Shown piece by piece: positions 52,364 through 62,882 of a DNA stretch of 64,000 bases. The position numbers were made by a program, and so were the translations under genes. Numbering within the stretch: position 1 is the first letter of the stretch; the number at the start of each line of letters is the position of its first letter. The notes below the pieces were generated by a model. It was given only the letters and a program-made list of their open reading frames with translations. It did no database searches and was not told the origin of the DNA. The DNA is taken from positions 756,501-820,500 of the forward strand of contig NZ_JAOQNG010000007.1 in the NCBI RefSeq assembly GCF_025961225.1, in the 5' to 3' direction. Source of the DNA: Azospirillum canadense (GTDB lineage: Bacteria; Pseudomonadota; Alphaproteobacteria; Azospirillales; Azospirillaceae).

Positions 52364-53998
52364 ATGACCGACCGCGGCACGGCTTCCCCGACCCGCCTCT
52401 TCGACATGTTCAACGGCGCGCCCGACAATGCCACGATGCTCATCGGGGCCGCCGGCCCCGTCACCTATGGCCGGATGCGCGCCGAATCCGCCCGGCTCGC
52501 CGCGCGGCTGAAGGATCACGGCCTGAAGCGCGGCGACCGCTTGGCACTGTGGTTGCCCAATCTCCCGGAATGGGTCACCGTCGCCCTCGCCTGTTCCCGG
52601 CTCGGCGTGGCCCTGGTGCCGCTGAACGTGCGGCTGGGCAGCCACGAGGTCGGCTTCCTGCTGTCCCGCGCGCGTTGCCGCGCGGTCGTCCTTGCCCCCG
52701 GATATCGCAACGGGGCCTGCGTCGAGGTGTTGCGCAGCGTCGATCCCGAAGACCGCCGCGCCCTGGCGCTGGTCGTCACGCTGGGCGACCCAGGGGAAAT
52801 GATCCTCGACGGCGTGCGCCAGACCCGCTTCGCCGACGTGATCGCCGAACCGGCGGAGCCGCTGCCGGAGGTGGCCGACGGCCGGCCGGAGGACGTCAGC
52901 CTGATCCTCGCCACCTCGGGCACCACCAGCGCGCCGAAGCTGGTCCAGCACACGCAGGAGCGCAACACGCGCCACGCCGGCGACGCCATGGTGGCAGTCG
53001 GCCTGGACGAGCCGGGGAGCAGCCTCCTGCTCGGCATCCCGATGTGCGGCGCCTTCGGCTACACGCTGGCGATCACCACCATCCGGGCGCAGCGCCCGCT
53101 GGTGCTGATGGAATCCTTCGTGCCGGAGGAAGCCGCCCGGCTGCTGGTCGAGCACGGCATCACCCACATGCTCGGCACCGACGACATGCTCGACAAGATC
53201 CTGTCGGTGGTGCCGGAGGGCAAGCCCTTCCCCACCCTGCGCATGTTCGGCCACGCCAACTTCACCCCGGCCCTGACCACGATCCTGCCGCCCAAGGCGG
53301 AGGCGCACGGCGTGCTGCTGCGTGGCTTCTTCGGCATGACCGAGACGCTGGCCCTGTTCGCCGCCCAGCCGGCCGACGCCCCGCTGGAGCGCCGTTCCCA
53401 GGGCGGCGGCCGGCCGGTCTGCCCGGACGGCGCGCTGCGCGTGCGCGACCCGGAAACCGGCGCGCTGCTGCCCGACGGCGAGGTCGGGGAGGTCGAGGTG
53501 CGGACCCCCAACGCCATGATCGGCTACCTGGACAACCCCAAGGCGACGGCGGAGGCGTTCACCGACGACGGCTACCTCAAGACCGGCGACTACGGCCACC
53601 GGCTGCCCGACGGCGGGATGATCTTCGTCTCGCGCATCAAGGACGTGCTGCGCATCGCCGGCTACCTGGTCAGCCCGACCGAGATCGAGGAGGTCATCCT
53701 GGCCCTGCCCGGCGTGACCGTCTGCCAGACCGTCGCCGCCAGCTGCCCGGCCGGCGTGCGCCCCATCGCCTTCGTGGTGATGGCGCCCGGCCATACCCTC
53801 GACGAGGCGGCGGCGCTGGCCGCCTGCCGGGCGCAGCTCGCCGTCTACAAGGTGCCGGCGCGGATCTTCGCCATCGACGGCATGCCGGTCACCGACGGGC
53901 CGAACGGCGCCAAGGTCAAGAAGAACGTCCTGCGCGACATGGCCACCGCCTGGATGAACCCGGCCGGGGAGCCGGCCGGGGAAGCCGCCATTCCATGA
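52364..53998 (+). CDS. Acyl-CoA synthetase (ANL family, cyclohexanecarboxylate/long-chain type)
   Basis: A 544-residue AMP-forming ligase: phosphate loop LATSGTTSAPK, A5 FFGMTE, A7 LKTGDYGHR, hinge SRIKDVLRIAGYLVSPTEIE and the lysine within GAKVKKNVLRD. The third position of the loop region lacks the usual TGxxKG order (TTSAPKL), a common variant. GGAG about nine bases before ATG 52364 supports the start. It is followed 28 bp later by an old-yellow-enzyme gene on the same strand, so the operon makes and then reduces an acyl-CoA. Confidence 0.88.
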   Translation: MTDRGTASPTRLFDMFNGAPDNATMLIGAAGPVTYGRMRAESARLAARLKDHGLKRGDRLALWLPNLPEWVTVALACSRLGVALVPLNVRLGSHEVGFLLSRARCRAVVLAPGYRNGACVEVLRSVDPEDRRALALVVTLGDPGEMILDGVRQTRFADVIAEPAEPLPEVADGRPEDVSLILATSGTTSAPKLVQHTQERNTRHAGDAMVAVGLDEPGSSLLLGIPMCGAFGYTLAITTIRAQRPLVLMESFVPEEAARLLVEHGITHMLGTDDMLDKILSVVPEGKPFPTLRMFGHANFTPALTTILPPKAEAHGVLLRGFFGMTETLALFAAQPADAPLERRSQGGGRPVCPDGALRVRDPETGALLPDGEVGEVEVRTPNAMIGYLDNPKATAEAFTDDGYLKTGDYGHRLPDGGMIFVSRIKDVLRIAGYLVSPTEIEEVILALPGVTVCQTVAASCPAGVRPIAFVVMAPGHTLDEAAALAACRAQLAVYKVPARIFAIDGMPVTDGPNGAKVKKNVLRDMATAWMNPAGEPAGEAAIP

Positions 53999-54026
53999 GA
54001 ACGACAACCCGCCGGAGGACGCCGTC

Positions 54027-55205
54027 TTGACCGAGAGCGCACTTTTCACGCCGATCACCCTGCGCGGCGTCACGCTGAAGAACCGCATCGTCGCCGCGCC
54101 CATGTGGCAGTATTGCGGGGTCGACGGCTTTCCCACCGACTGGCACCTGATGAACCTCGGCCGCTTCGCCGCCGGCGGGGCGGGGCTGGTCTTCCAGGAG
54201 GGCACGACGGTGGAGCGGCGCGGCTGCGGCACCGTCGGCGACCTTGGCCTGTGGGACGACCGCTTCGTCGCCCCGTTGCGGCGGATCGTCGATTTCCTGA
54301 AGTCCTGCGGCGCCGTGCCCGGGATCCAGCTGATGCACGCGGGGCGCAAGGCGCGCCAGCGCTTTCCCTGGGACGGCCGCGGCGCCCTGCCGCGCAGCGC
54401 GGAGATCGCCGACTGGGACGACTGGGACGTGGTGGCGCCCAGCGCCATCCCGCAGGGCGAGGGGTACCCGATGCCGCGCGCAATGACGCGCGAGGACATC
54501 GACCGCTGCGTCGCGGCCTGGGGCAGCGCCGCCTCCCGCGCCGACCAAGCCGGCTACGAGGTGCTGGAGTTGCACGCTGCGCACGGTTACCTGATCCACG
54601 AATTCTTGTCCCCAGCCTCCAACCGGCGGACGGACGGCTATGGCGGATCGTTCGAAAACCGCATCCGCTTCGCGGTGGAGGTGGTGGAACGGGTCCGCGC
54701 CGCCTGGCCGGACCACAAGCCGCTGTTCCTGCGCATCTCCGCCATGGACGAGGGCGGCTGGGCGGTCGAGGACAGCGTGACGCTCGCCCGCATCCTGAAG
54801 CCGCTGGGCGTGGACTGTTTCGACTGCTCGTCGGGCGGCATCAGCGGCGCGTCCCCCATCGAAACCGGAATTTCCCTGACCTACGGCTATCAGGTCGGCT
54901 TCGCCGAACGGGTGCGCCGCGAAGCCTCCCTGCCGACCATGGCCGTCGGCCTGATCATCCACGCCGATCAGGCGGAGGACATCCTGCGCGACGGCCAGGC
55001 CGATCTGGTCGCCATCGCCCGCGAATTGCTGCACAACCCCAACTGGCCGATCGACGCCGCGCAGAAATTGGGAATCGACCCGGCCTTCGCGCTGGCCCCG
55101 GTCCAGCACGGCCACTTCCTGCACCGCCGCGCCCTGTCCGGTTTCACCGGTTCGCTGTCCACCTGGACCACTGGAATGTCGACTGGCGGGATGTCGGCCG
55201 GCTGA
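54027..55205 (+). CDS. NADH:flavin oxidoreductase (old yellow enzyme, YqjM-like)
   Basis: A 392-residue FMN-dependent ene-reductase. FMN and substrate residues appear in APMWQYCGVDG, GAGLVFQEGTTV, the His pair in LELHAAHGYLIHEF and RRTDGYGGSFENR. It reduces activated C=C bonds of an acyl-CoA or enone. No 4Fe-4S cysteine cluster is present, unlike the second family member at 62883. Translation begins at a TTG codon with GGAGG upstream; no in-frame ATG is positioned better. A bidirectional terminator follows. Confidence 0.88.
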   Translation: MTESALFTPITLRGVTLKNRIVAAPMWQYCGVDGFPTDWHLMNLGRFAAGGAGLVFQEGTTVERRGCGTVGDLGLWDDRFVAPLRRIVDFLKSCGAVPGIQLMHAGRKARQRFPWDGRGALPRSAEIADWDDWDVVAPSAIPQGEGYPMPRAMTREDIDRCVAAWGSAASRADQAGYEVLELHAAHGYLIHEFLSPASNRRTDGYGGSFENRIRFAVEVVERVRAAWPDHKPLFLRISAMDEGGWAVEDSVTLARILKPLGVDCFDCSSGGISGASPIETGISLTYGYQVGFAERVRREASLPTMAVGLIIHADQAEDILRDGQADLVAIARELLHNPNWPIDAAQKLGIDPAFALAPVQHGHFLHRRALSGFTGSLSTWTTGMSTGGMSAG

Positions 55206-55223
55206 CCGATGGGAGTGGTGAAA

Positions 55224-55253
55224 AAACGCCCTTCTCCACGGAGAAGGGCGTTT
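55224..55253. terminator. Bidirectional intrinsic terminator
   Basis: AAACGCCCTTCTC and GAGAAGGGCGTTT form a perfect 13-bp stem with loop CACG. On the minus strand six T residues follow, on the plus strand only TTT, so it ends the liv-SDR-binding protein operon strongly and the ligase-OYE operon more weakly. It lies between the convergent stops at 55205 and 55263. Confidence 0.9.
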
Positions 55254-55262
55254 CGCATTCGG

Positions 55263-56468
55263 TCAGCTCTTCAGGTGGCATTCGGTGCTGACCGGGCCGA
55301 AGGCCTCGTCCGCCGGGACGGTCTTCACCAGCTCGACGACGTCGAGCGGCCCGGTCATGGCCTCGCGCGGCTTGGCCTTCATCACGTACATGTCGTACAT
55401 GACGCGGCCGTCCTCGCGGATCCAGCCCTTGCCGGTGACCGGGTCCTCGACCGGAATCCGGCGCATCTCGGCGATGACCTTGGCCGAATCGGTCGTGCCC
55501 GCCGCCTTCACCGCCTTCAGGTAATGCAGCACGCTGGAGTAGGTCGCCGCCTGGCTCTGCGAGGGAAGCGCGCCGCGCTGGTCCATGAAGCGCTTGGCCC
55601 AGGCCGTGGCCTGCGCGTCCCGGTTCCAGAAGAAGCTGGAGGTGTAGATCAGCCCCTTCACCGCGGCGTCCTCCAGCGCCCGGATCTGGGTGGTGTCGAA
55701 ATAGAGCCCGACGATGCTCATGCCGCTCTCGCGGATGCCGAACTCGTTGGCCTGCTTCAACGCCGTCAGCGTGTCGTTGCCGGTGTTCGACAGCGCCAGC
55801 ACCTTGGCGCCCGAGCTTTGCGCCTGCAGCAGGAAGGAGGAGAAGTCGGCGGTGTTGAAGGGGTGGCGGGCGATGCCGGCGACCGTGGCGCCCTTGGACT
55901 TCAGCACCTCGACCGCCGCCGCTTCCAGCGACTTGCCGCCGGAATAGTCGACGGTCAGCATGAACCAGGATTTCTCGGTCTGCGACACCACGGCCGCGGT
56001 GGTGCCGGCGATGGCGCGGGCGGTCGCCGTCCACAGGATGCCGGTCGGGGAGCAATCGGCGCCGACCAGGGAGTCCGCCGTGCCGCCGGCGATGACGTCC
56101 ACCTTGCCGCGCTCCCGGGCGATGGCGCGGACGGCCAGCGCGACGGCGGAGTTCGACATGCCGGTGATCATGTCCACGCCGTCGCGGTCATACCATTCCC
56201 GCGCCTGGGTGCTGGCGATCTCCGGCTTGTTCTGGTGGTCGGAGGCCAGGAGCTTGACCGGCTTGCCCAGCACGCTGCCGCCGAAATCGTCGATGGCCAT
56301 CTGCGCGGCCACCACCTTGCCCTTGCCCGACAGGTCGGCGGTGGGACCGGAAAGGTCGTCGAGCAACCCGATGATCACGCTGTCCCCGGCCGCCCGCGCG
56401 GTCCCGCCGGCGCAGGCCAGCAGCAGGCAGCCGGCGGCCACGGCCATGGTTGGTGCGCGCTTCGTCAT
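55263..56468 (-). CDS. Branched-chain amino-acid-type ABC substrate-binding protein (second)
   Basis: A 401-residue exported binding protein; signal peptide about 1-26 with a lipobox-like LLACAGG that could instead make it a lipoprotein. Typical blocks are VIIGLLDDLSGPTADLSGKG, MLTVDYSGGKSLEAAAVEVL and SSGAKVLALSNTGNDTLTAL. It is the last gene of the LivGFHM operon and overlaps the MDR gene by 4 bp, so it is the likely partner of that permease. The ligand is not a standard branched-chain amino acid by context. Confidence 0.9.
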   Translation of the reverse strand: MTKRAPTMAVAAGCLLLACAGGTARAAGDSVIIGLLDDLSGPTADLSGKGKVVAAQMAIDDFGGSVLGKPVKLLASDHQNKPEIASTQAREWYDRDGVDMITGMSNSAVALAVRAIARERGKVDVIAGGTADSLVGADCSPTGILWTATARAIAGTTAAVVSQTEKSWFMLTVDYSGGKSLEAAAVEVLKSKGATVAGIARHPFNTADFSSFLLQAQSSGAKVLALSNTGNDTLTALKQANEFGIRESGMSIVGLYFDTTQIRALEDAAVKGLIYTSSFFWNRDAQATAWAKRFMDQRGALPSQSQAATYSSVLHYLKAVKAAGTTDSAKVIAEMRRIPVEDPVTGKGWIREDGRVMYDMYVMKAKPREAMTGPLDVVELVKTVPADEAFGPVSTECHLKS

Positions 56469-57529
56469 GTCGTAGGTTCCTCCCCTGGTTTCTTGTCGGA
56501 CGGGCGCCGGCCGGTGTGCAGCAGGATCTTGCCACGGTGGCGGCCCTCATGCATGTAGCGGTGGGCGGCGGCGGCATCGGCCAGGGCGAAGCCGCGGTCG
56601 AGCACGGCGCGCAGTTGACCGTCGGCGACCCGCGGCCACAGGTCGGCGCGTACGCCGGCGACGATGGCCGCCTTGTCGGCGGGGCTGCGCCCGCGCAGGG
56701 TCGATCCGGTGATGGTCAGCCGCTTGGTCATCACCGGGCGAAGCTCCGCGCAGACGCGCGAGCCGGCGATGAAGGAAATGTGGACAAGGCGCCCCTCGAC
56801 CGCCAGCGCCTCGATGTTGCGCTCCAGATAGTCGCCGCCGACCATGTCGAGGATCACGTCGACGCCGCGCCCGCCGGTGGCGTCCTTGACGATCGCGACG
56901 AAATCCTCGTTTCGATGGTCGATGGCGCGGTCGGCGCCGAGTTCGGCGCACAGGGCCAGCTTGTCCGGGCTTCCGGCGGTCGCGAACACCCGGGCGGCGC
57001 TCAGGAAGCGGGCGGCCTGGATGGCGATGGTGCCGATGCCGCTGGCCCCGCCATGGATCAGGACGTTGTCGCCCGCCCGCAGCCGCCCACGCTCGACCAG
57101 GTTGGTCCAGACGGTGCAGAGCGCCTCCGGCAACGCCGCCGCCGTCGCGAGGTCCAGGCCGTCCGGCACCGGCAGGCACTGCGCCGCCGGCGCCGCGCAA
57201 TACTCCGCGTAGCCACCCCCGGCGACCAGGGCGCAGACGCGGTCGCCCACGGCCAACCCCGCCACACCCGGACCGCAGGCGGCCACAAGCCCCGACACCT
57301 CCAGCCCCGGCAGGTCGGAGGCGCCGGGCGGCGGCGGGTAGAGCCCCTGCCGCTGCAGCAGATCGCCCCGGTTCATCCCGGCGGCGGCGACGCGGATCAG
57401 CACCTCCCCCTCCTTCGGGACCGGCACGGCGCGGGTCTCCGCGCGCAGCACCTCCGGCCCGCCGGGCTCCGTAATGGCGATGGCGATCATCCGGCCGGGA
57501 AGGCCGTCCACCGTAACGCCCGCCGTCAC
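56465..57529 (-). CDS. NAD(P)H-quinone oxidoreductase (PIG3-type MDR)
   Basis: A 354-residue medium-chain reductase of the PIG3 type: NRGDLLQRQGLYPPPPGASD, LPGLEVSGLVAACGPGVAGL, Rossmann motif VLIHGGASGIGTIAIQAARF and DMVGGDYLERNIEAL. It reduces quinones or enones with NADPH. It starts at GTG 57529, overlapping the SDR stop (GTGA); an ATG at 57490 is less well placed. Together with the SDR it is embedded in a transporter operon, so it likely acts on the imported acid's derivative. Confidence 0.88.
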   Translation of the reverse strand: MTAGVTVDGLPGRMIAIAITEPGGPEVLRAETRAVPVPKEGEVLIRVAAAGMNRGDLLQRQGLYPPPPGASDLPGLEVSGLVAACGPGVAGLAVGDRVCALVAGGGYAEYCAAPAAQCLPVPDGLDLATAAALPEALCTVWTNLVERGRLRAGDNVLIHGGASGIGTIAIQAARFLSAARVFATAGSPDKLALCAELGADRAIDHRNEDFVAIVKDATGGRGVDVILDMVGGDYLERNIEALAVEGRLVHISFIAGSRVCAELRPVMTKRLTITGSTLRGRSPADKAAIVAGVRADLWPRVADGQLRAVLDRGFALADAAAAHRYMHEGRHRGKILLHTGRRPSDKKPGEEPTT

Positions 57530-58302
57530 GCCGGTCGCTCCGGAAAGGCGGCGGCGTGGCGGTGGGTCACCGGCGGGCGGCCTTCCGGGTCCTTGAAGGC
57601 GATGGAGGTGCCGCCGCAGACGAACAGCACCTGCCCGGTGACGAAGCGCGCGGCGTCGCTGGCGAAGAAGGAAACCGCGTGCGCGACATCGTCCGGCGTG
57701 CCGATGAAGCCGACCGGGACCCCGTGCAGAAGCTTTTCCGTCATCGGGTGGCCGGGCGGGTTCGACACGTCGAACAGCGAGGTGCGGACCGGACCGGGCG
57801 CCACCACGTTGACCGTGATGCCGTCGCCGCCAAGCTCCAGGGCCCAGGTCCGCACCAGCCCGGACAGCGCCGCCTTGCTGGCCGCGTAGGCCGTCCGCCC
57901 CTCTTTGCCCAGCGCCGCGCGGCTGCCGATGACGACGATGCGCCCGACGCCTTGCCGGCGCATGGAGGGCAGCAGCACCTGCGTCAGCGCGACGAAGGCG
58001 CCGACGTTGACCGCGTAGACGCGGGCGAGTTCGGCCGCCGAAACCTCCGCCCCCGGCGCCAGCGGCGCGATGGCGGCGTTGTGGACGAAGCGGGTGACCG
58101 GCCGGTCGCCGACCGCCGCCGCCAGGGCCGCCGCGGCCGCCTCGGGATCGGCAAGGTCCAGCGGGACGTAGGCGGCGTGAAAGTCATGCTCCGGCGGCGT
58201 GCGCGACGCCACGATCACCTGATAGCCATCCTCGGTCAGCCGGCGCGCGATGCCCGCGCCGATGTTCCGGTTGCCGCCGGTGACGACCGCCCATTCCTTC
58301 AT
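57526..58302 (-). CDS. Short-chain dehydrogenase/reductase
   Basis: A 258-residue classic SDR. Cofactor motif TGGNRNIGAGIARRL (about 8-22), NNA-type motif FVHNAAIAPL, Ser in VVIGSRAALGKEGR, and YAASK (about 149-153) with VNVVAPGPVRTSLF. It oxidises or reduces a hydroxyacyl or cyclic alcohol intermediate with NAD(P). It lies in the liv operon downstream of livM. The loop NRNIG in the cofactor site is typical for a FabG-like enzyme. Confidence 0.88.
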   Translation of the reverse strand: MKEWAVVTGGNRNIGAGIARRLTEDGYQVIVASRTPPEHDFHAAYVPLDLADPEAAAAALAAAVGDRPVTRFVHNAAIAPLAPGAEVSAAELARVYAVNVGAFVALTQVLLPSMRRQGVGRIVVIGSRAALGKEGRTAYAASKAALSGLVRTWALELGGDGITVNVVAPGPVRTSLFDVSNPPGHPMTEKLLHGVPVGFIGTPDDVAHAVSFFASDAARFVTGQVLFVCGGTSIAFKDPEGRPPVTHRHAAAFPERPA

Positions 58303-58365
58303 GATGTCTGTCCCGGATGTGGAGAAGTTGGGTAAAGGGAGACCGGCGCCATTCCGGCGCCATCG

Positions 58366-59343
58366 TCACTTCGGCCACCGCGCAAGCAGTTCGCCGACGA
58401 TGCCCCGGCGGAAGACGAGGACGCAGACCACGAAGATACAGCCGATGACCACCGGCACCGGCAGGCTCGTGGCCGCGAGGTAGCTTTCCAGCGTGACGAC
58501 CAGCGCCGCCCCGACCACCGGGCCGAACAGCGTGCCCATGCCGCCGAGCAGCGTCATCAGCACGACCTCGCCCGACATCTGCCACGTCACGTCGGTCAGC
58601 GACGCCAGCTGGAAGACCAGTGCCTTGGTCGCCCCCGCCAGCCCGGCGAGCGCCGCCGACAGCACGAAGGCCAGCAGCTTGTAACGCTCCGTCCGGTAGC
58701 CCAGTGAAATGGCCCGCGGCTCGTTCTCGCGGATCGCCTTCAGCACCTGGCCGAAGGGCGAGTTCACCGCGCGCCAGACCAGGGCGAACCCCGCCAGGAA
58801 CACCGCCAGCACGCTGTAGTACATCGCCAGCGGGTCCATCAGGTCGATCACGCCGAACAGCATCCCGCGCGGCACCGCCTGGATGCCGTCCTCGCCGTGG
58901 GTGAAGGGAAGCTGCAACGCCAGGAAATAGATCATCTGCGACAGCGCCAGCGTGATCATGGCGAAGTAGATGCCCTGCCGGCGAATGGCGATGGCGCCGA
59001 AGACGAGCCCGAGCGCCGCCGCCACCAGGGTCGCGGCCAGCACCGCCAGCTCCGGCGGCAGCGCCCACGCCTTGGCCGCATGCGCCGCCACATAGGCCGC
59101 GGTTCCGAAGAAGGCGGCATGCCCGAAGCTCATCAGGCCGGCGAAGCCGATCAGCAGGTTGAAGGCGCAGGCGAACAGCGCGAAGCACAGCACCTTCATC
59201 AGGAACACCGGATACAGCGCAAAGGGAGCGGCCACAGCCAGCAGGAGCCCCGCCCCGACCAGCAGCGGCGTCCGCGCGCCCGTTCCGGCGGGCGCCCGCA
59301 CCCCGGCCTCAACCCCAGTCTCGGCCCCAATTTGGGACGTCAT
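58366..59343 (-). CDS. livM: Branched-chain-type ABC transporter permease LivM
   Basis: A 325-residue LivM permease with about nine membrane segments. Family blocks are NLLIGFAGLMSFGHAAFFGT, FAMITLALSQMIYFLALQLP and the cytoplasmic-loop region VLKAIRENEPRAISLGYRTE. It pairs with LivH encoded 3 bp upstream. Together they import an acid or amino-acid-like compound. Confidence 0.93.
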   Translation of the reverse strand: MTSQIGAETGVEAGVRAPAGTGARTPLLVGAGLLLAVAAPFALYPVFLMKVLCFALFACAFNLLIGFAGLMSFGHAAFFGTAAYVAAHAAKAWALPPELAVLAATLVAAALGLVFGAIAIRRQGIYFAMITLALSQMIYFLALQLPFTHGEDGIQAVPRGMLFGVIDLMDPLAMYYSVLAVFLAGFALVWRAVNSPFGQVLKAIRENEPRAISLGYRTERYKLLAFVLSAALAGLAGATKALVFQLASLTDVTWQMSGEVVLMTLLGGMGTLFGPVVGAALVVTLESYLAATSLPVPVVIGCIFVVCVLVFRRGIVGELLARWPK

Positions 59344-59346
59344 GGA

Positions 59347-60234
59347 TCAGCGCTCCCGTCCGAAGAGTCCGGCGGGCTTGATCATCAGCACCACCGCCAT
59401 GATGACGAAGACCACGATGTTCGCGGCCTCCGGATAGAAGACCTTGGTCAGCCCCTCCAGCAGCCCCAGCCCGAGGCCGGTGACGATGGCGCCCAGGATC
59501 GAGCCCATGCCGCCGATCACCACCACCGCGAAGACCACGATGATCAGGTTGGAGCCCATCAGCGGGTTGACCTGATAAATCGGCGCGGCCAGCACCCCGG
59601 CGAGGCCGGCCAGCGCGACGCCGAAGCCATAGGTCAGCGACACCATCACCGGCACGTTGATGCCGAAAGCCTGCACCAGGGTCGGATTCTCGGTCGCCGC
59701 CCGCAGATAGGCCCCCAGCCGCGTCCGCTCGATCGCGTACCAGGTGCCGAAGCAGACCAGCAGCGAAAAGGCCACCACCCAGCCGCGGTAGGTCGGCAGG
59801 AACATGAAGCCCAGGTTGGAACCGCCCTTCAGCAGGTCGGGGATCGGGTAGGGCTGGCCGGACACGCCGTACTGGTGGCGGAAGATCCCCTCGAAGATCA
59901 GCGCCAGCCCGAAGGTCAGCAGCAGGCCGTAGAGGTGGTCGACCTTGTAGAGCCGGCGCAGCATGGTGCGCTCCAGCAGCAGCCCGATGGCCCCGACCAT
60001 CAGCGGCGCCAGCACCAGCGCCGGCCAATAGCCGATGCCGGCGTGGGTCATCAGCAGCCACGCCAGGAAGGCGCCCACCATGTACAGGGCGCCGTGCGCC
60101 ATGTTGACGACGTTCAGCATGCCGAAGATGACCGCCAGCCCCAGGCTGAGCAGCGCGTAGAAGGAGCCGTTGATCAGACCCAGCAGAAGCTGGCCGAACA
60201 GCGCCTGCGGCGGAATGCCGAGGAGTTGGACCAT
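59347..60234 (-). CDS. livH: Branched-chain-type ABC transporter permease LivH
   Basis: A 295-residue permease with GLAVIFGMLNVVNMAHGALY near the start and LRAATENPTLVQAFGINVPV as its cytoplasmic loop, then VVIGGMGSILGAIVTGLGLG. It follows livF by 15 bp. Partner of LivM. Confidence 0.93.
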   Translation of the reverse strand: MVQLLGIPPQALFGQLLLGLINGSFYALLSLGLAVIFGMLNVVNMAHGALYMVGAFLAWLLMTHAGIGYWPALVLAPLMVGAIGLLLERTMLRRLYKVDHLYGLLLTFGLALIFEGIFRHQYGVSGQPYPIPDLLKGGSNLGFMFLPTYRGWVVAFSLLVCFGTWYAIERTRLGAYLRAATENPTLVQAFGINVPVMVSLTYGFGVALAGLAGVLAAPIYQVNPLMGSNLIIVVFAVVVIGGMGSILGAIVTGLGLGLLEGLTKVFYPEAANIVVFVIMAVVLMIKPAGLFGRER

Positions 60235-60249
60235 GAGGCGTTCTCCCGC

Positions 60250-60964
<715 letters not shown>

Positions 60965-60972
<8 letters not shown>

Positions 60973-61717
60973 GTCCGGTTCCCATGTAGGCTTCCATCAC
61001 CTGGGCGTTCTTCGACACGACCTCGTAAGGCCCTTCGGCCAGGATCTCGCCGCGGCGGAGCACGGTGATGGTGTCGGACAGGTGGGCCACGACCGACAGG
61101 TTGTGCTCCACCATCAGCACCGTGCGGTCGGCCGAGACGCGCTTGATCAGGGCGGCGGTGCGCTCGATGTCCTCGTGCCCCATGCCGGCCAGCGGCTCGT
61201 CCAGCAGCATCACCTCCGGGTCGAGCGCCAGGGTGGTGGCGATCTCCAGCGCGCGCTTGCGCCCGTAGGGCAGCTCGGCGGCGGTGTGGTGCGCCCAGGG
61301 CGTCAAGTTCACCGCCTCGATCAGGTCCAGCGCTCGGCCGTGCAGGTCATGGAGCGTCGATCCGGACTTCCAGAAGTGGAAGCTGGTGCCGAGCGGGCGC
61401 TGCAAGGCGACCCGGACATTCTCCAGCACGCTGAGGTGCGGGAACACCGCCGAGATCTGGAAGGAGCGCACCAGCCCCATCAACGCGACGTCCGCCGGCT
61501 TCATGGCGGTGATGTCGCGGCCATCGTAGAGGATCTGCCCATGGGTGGGAGCGAGGAACTTGGTGAGCAGGTTGAACACCGTGCTCTTGCCCGCTCCGTT
61601 CGGGCCGATCAGCGCGTGGATGGTGCCGCGGCGAACCTGCAGGTTCACATCCCGAACCGCGACGAAGCCCTTGAACTCCTTCGTCAGGTTCCGCGCCTCA
61701 AGGATGATGTCGGTCAA
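60965..61717 (-). CDS. livG: Branched-chain-type ABC transporter ATPase LivG
   Basis: A 250-residue ATPase: Walker A GPNGAGKST (about 39-47), GLVRSFQISAVFPHLSVLEN, Walker B VMLLDEPLAGMG and LMVEHNLSVVAHL. The LSGGQ-like region is ELPYGRKRALEIA, as usual for LivG. Translation most likely starts at TTG 61717 with AGGA seven bases before it; the frame is open upstream but that part is not conserved. First gene of the seven-gene operon livG-F-H-M, SDR, MDR and binding protein. Confidence 0.92.
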
Positions 61718-61981
61718 GGGGATGTCCTCATGGCGATGAGGGTTGGGGCGATGAGGGTGGGTCGGAAGGACCGTTCGTCCGCCGTCTCGCCCAACCGGGC
61801 CCGAGTAGATCGGGTTCGGGGCGTGCCGCGAAACAGCGCGAAGCGCAGCGGATGTCTGTCGGCGATCCGATAAGGCGCCAAGTGCAAAAGCCCGGCGCCG
61901 GCATGCGTATCGATTGTCAGTCAAACGAACTGTAGAGGAGCCCCGGCGTGCCCGCAACAGGAATCATGCAGTTGTGATTTT

Positions 61982-62662
61982 TTACGACCGTCCAAGCTCG
62001 GCGGCGCGCGAGGCCGGCTGAAGCACGCTGACCAGGAATCCCTTCAAAAGCGCGAGTTGCGGCTCGAAGTCCACCTCCGGCCCCTCCTGGATTTTGCGCA
62101 GGGCGAAGCCGCGCAGCGTGTCGAGCACCATACGGCGCAGCCGCACCACGGTCGCCGTGTCGGCGGAGGAATCGGCGAACAGCCGCACCCATTCCAGGTC
62201 GCGGGTTTCCGTCACCTTGCCCAGCTTGGTCCGGATGCTCTGGTGCAGCCAGTCGCTGAAGCGCTCGTACAGGCGGATTTCCAGGGCCGCCACATAGTCG
62301 TCGCTGCCGAACACCTCCCAGTGCTGCTTGACGACGCGGTCCACCCGCTCGGCGATGGGCAGACCGACGAAGTCCGCCAGGTTCATTTCCCGGTCCATCC
62401 AGGCGGTGATTTCCTGGATGGCGGCGAAATAGATCTCCTCCTTGCTGACGAAATGATACTGCAGCGCCCCCCGCGACACGCCGGCGCGGTCCGCGATGTC
62501 CGGCGTGGTGACGCTGGCGTAGCCGCGCTCCCGCAGCAGGTCGATGGTGGCGCGCACCAGCTTGCGGCGCGTGGCGTTGCTCCGCTCCTGCTGCGGCTTG
62601 CGCTTGCCCGGACGCCCCTCGTCGGCGGAGTCCGCCGCATCGTCCTGGATCACCCGAACCAT
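61982..62662 (-). CDS. TetR family regulator upstream of the liv operon
   Basis: A 226-residue TetR regulator with HTH at about residues 34-70 (SVTTPDIADRAGVSRGALQY, then HFVSKEEIYFAA). The N-terminal 25 residues are acidic then basic (GRPGKRKPQQERS). It lies 264 bp upstream of livG on the same strand and is divergent from the second OYE gene, so it probably controls both. Several starts are possible (62749, 62701, 62662); I use 62662, close to the domain edge, without strong ribosome-site support. Confidence 0.85.
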   Translation of the reverse strand: MVRVIQDDAADSADEGRPGKRKPQQERSNATRRKLVRATIDLLRERGYASVTTPDIADRAGVSRGALQYHFVSKEEIYFAAIQEITAWMDREMNLADFVGLPIAERVDRVVKQHWEVFGSDDYVAALEIRLYERFSDWLHQSIRTKLGKVTETRDLEWVRLFADSSADTATVVRLRRMVLDTLRGFALRKIQEGPEVDFEPQLALLKGFLVSVLQPASRAAELGRS

Positions 62663-62882
62663 TCCAGACCGTCTCCATCCCGCCGAAACCGACCCGTGCA
62701 TGAACAGGCGGCCGAGGCCGTCCGTTCGCAACGTGCAGGATCCTACCACACTTCATACAAGACCGTTGACGGCAAAAAAAGTCATATGTGATTGTATTTG
62801 GCGCCGGACGCCCGTTTGCTCTCCGGCCGGTCGCCATTTCCCGCCGGTCCCGCAGCACCGGCCCCCATCATCGGACAGGACG

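Noticed and set aside
62753..62797. ATACAA and TTGTAT as an operator for the second TetR regulator
   Set aside because: The arms are only six bases, far apart (33 bases), and no matching copy is visible before livG, so I cannot separate this from chance.
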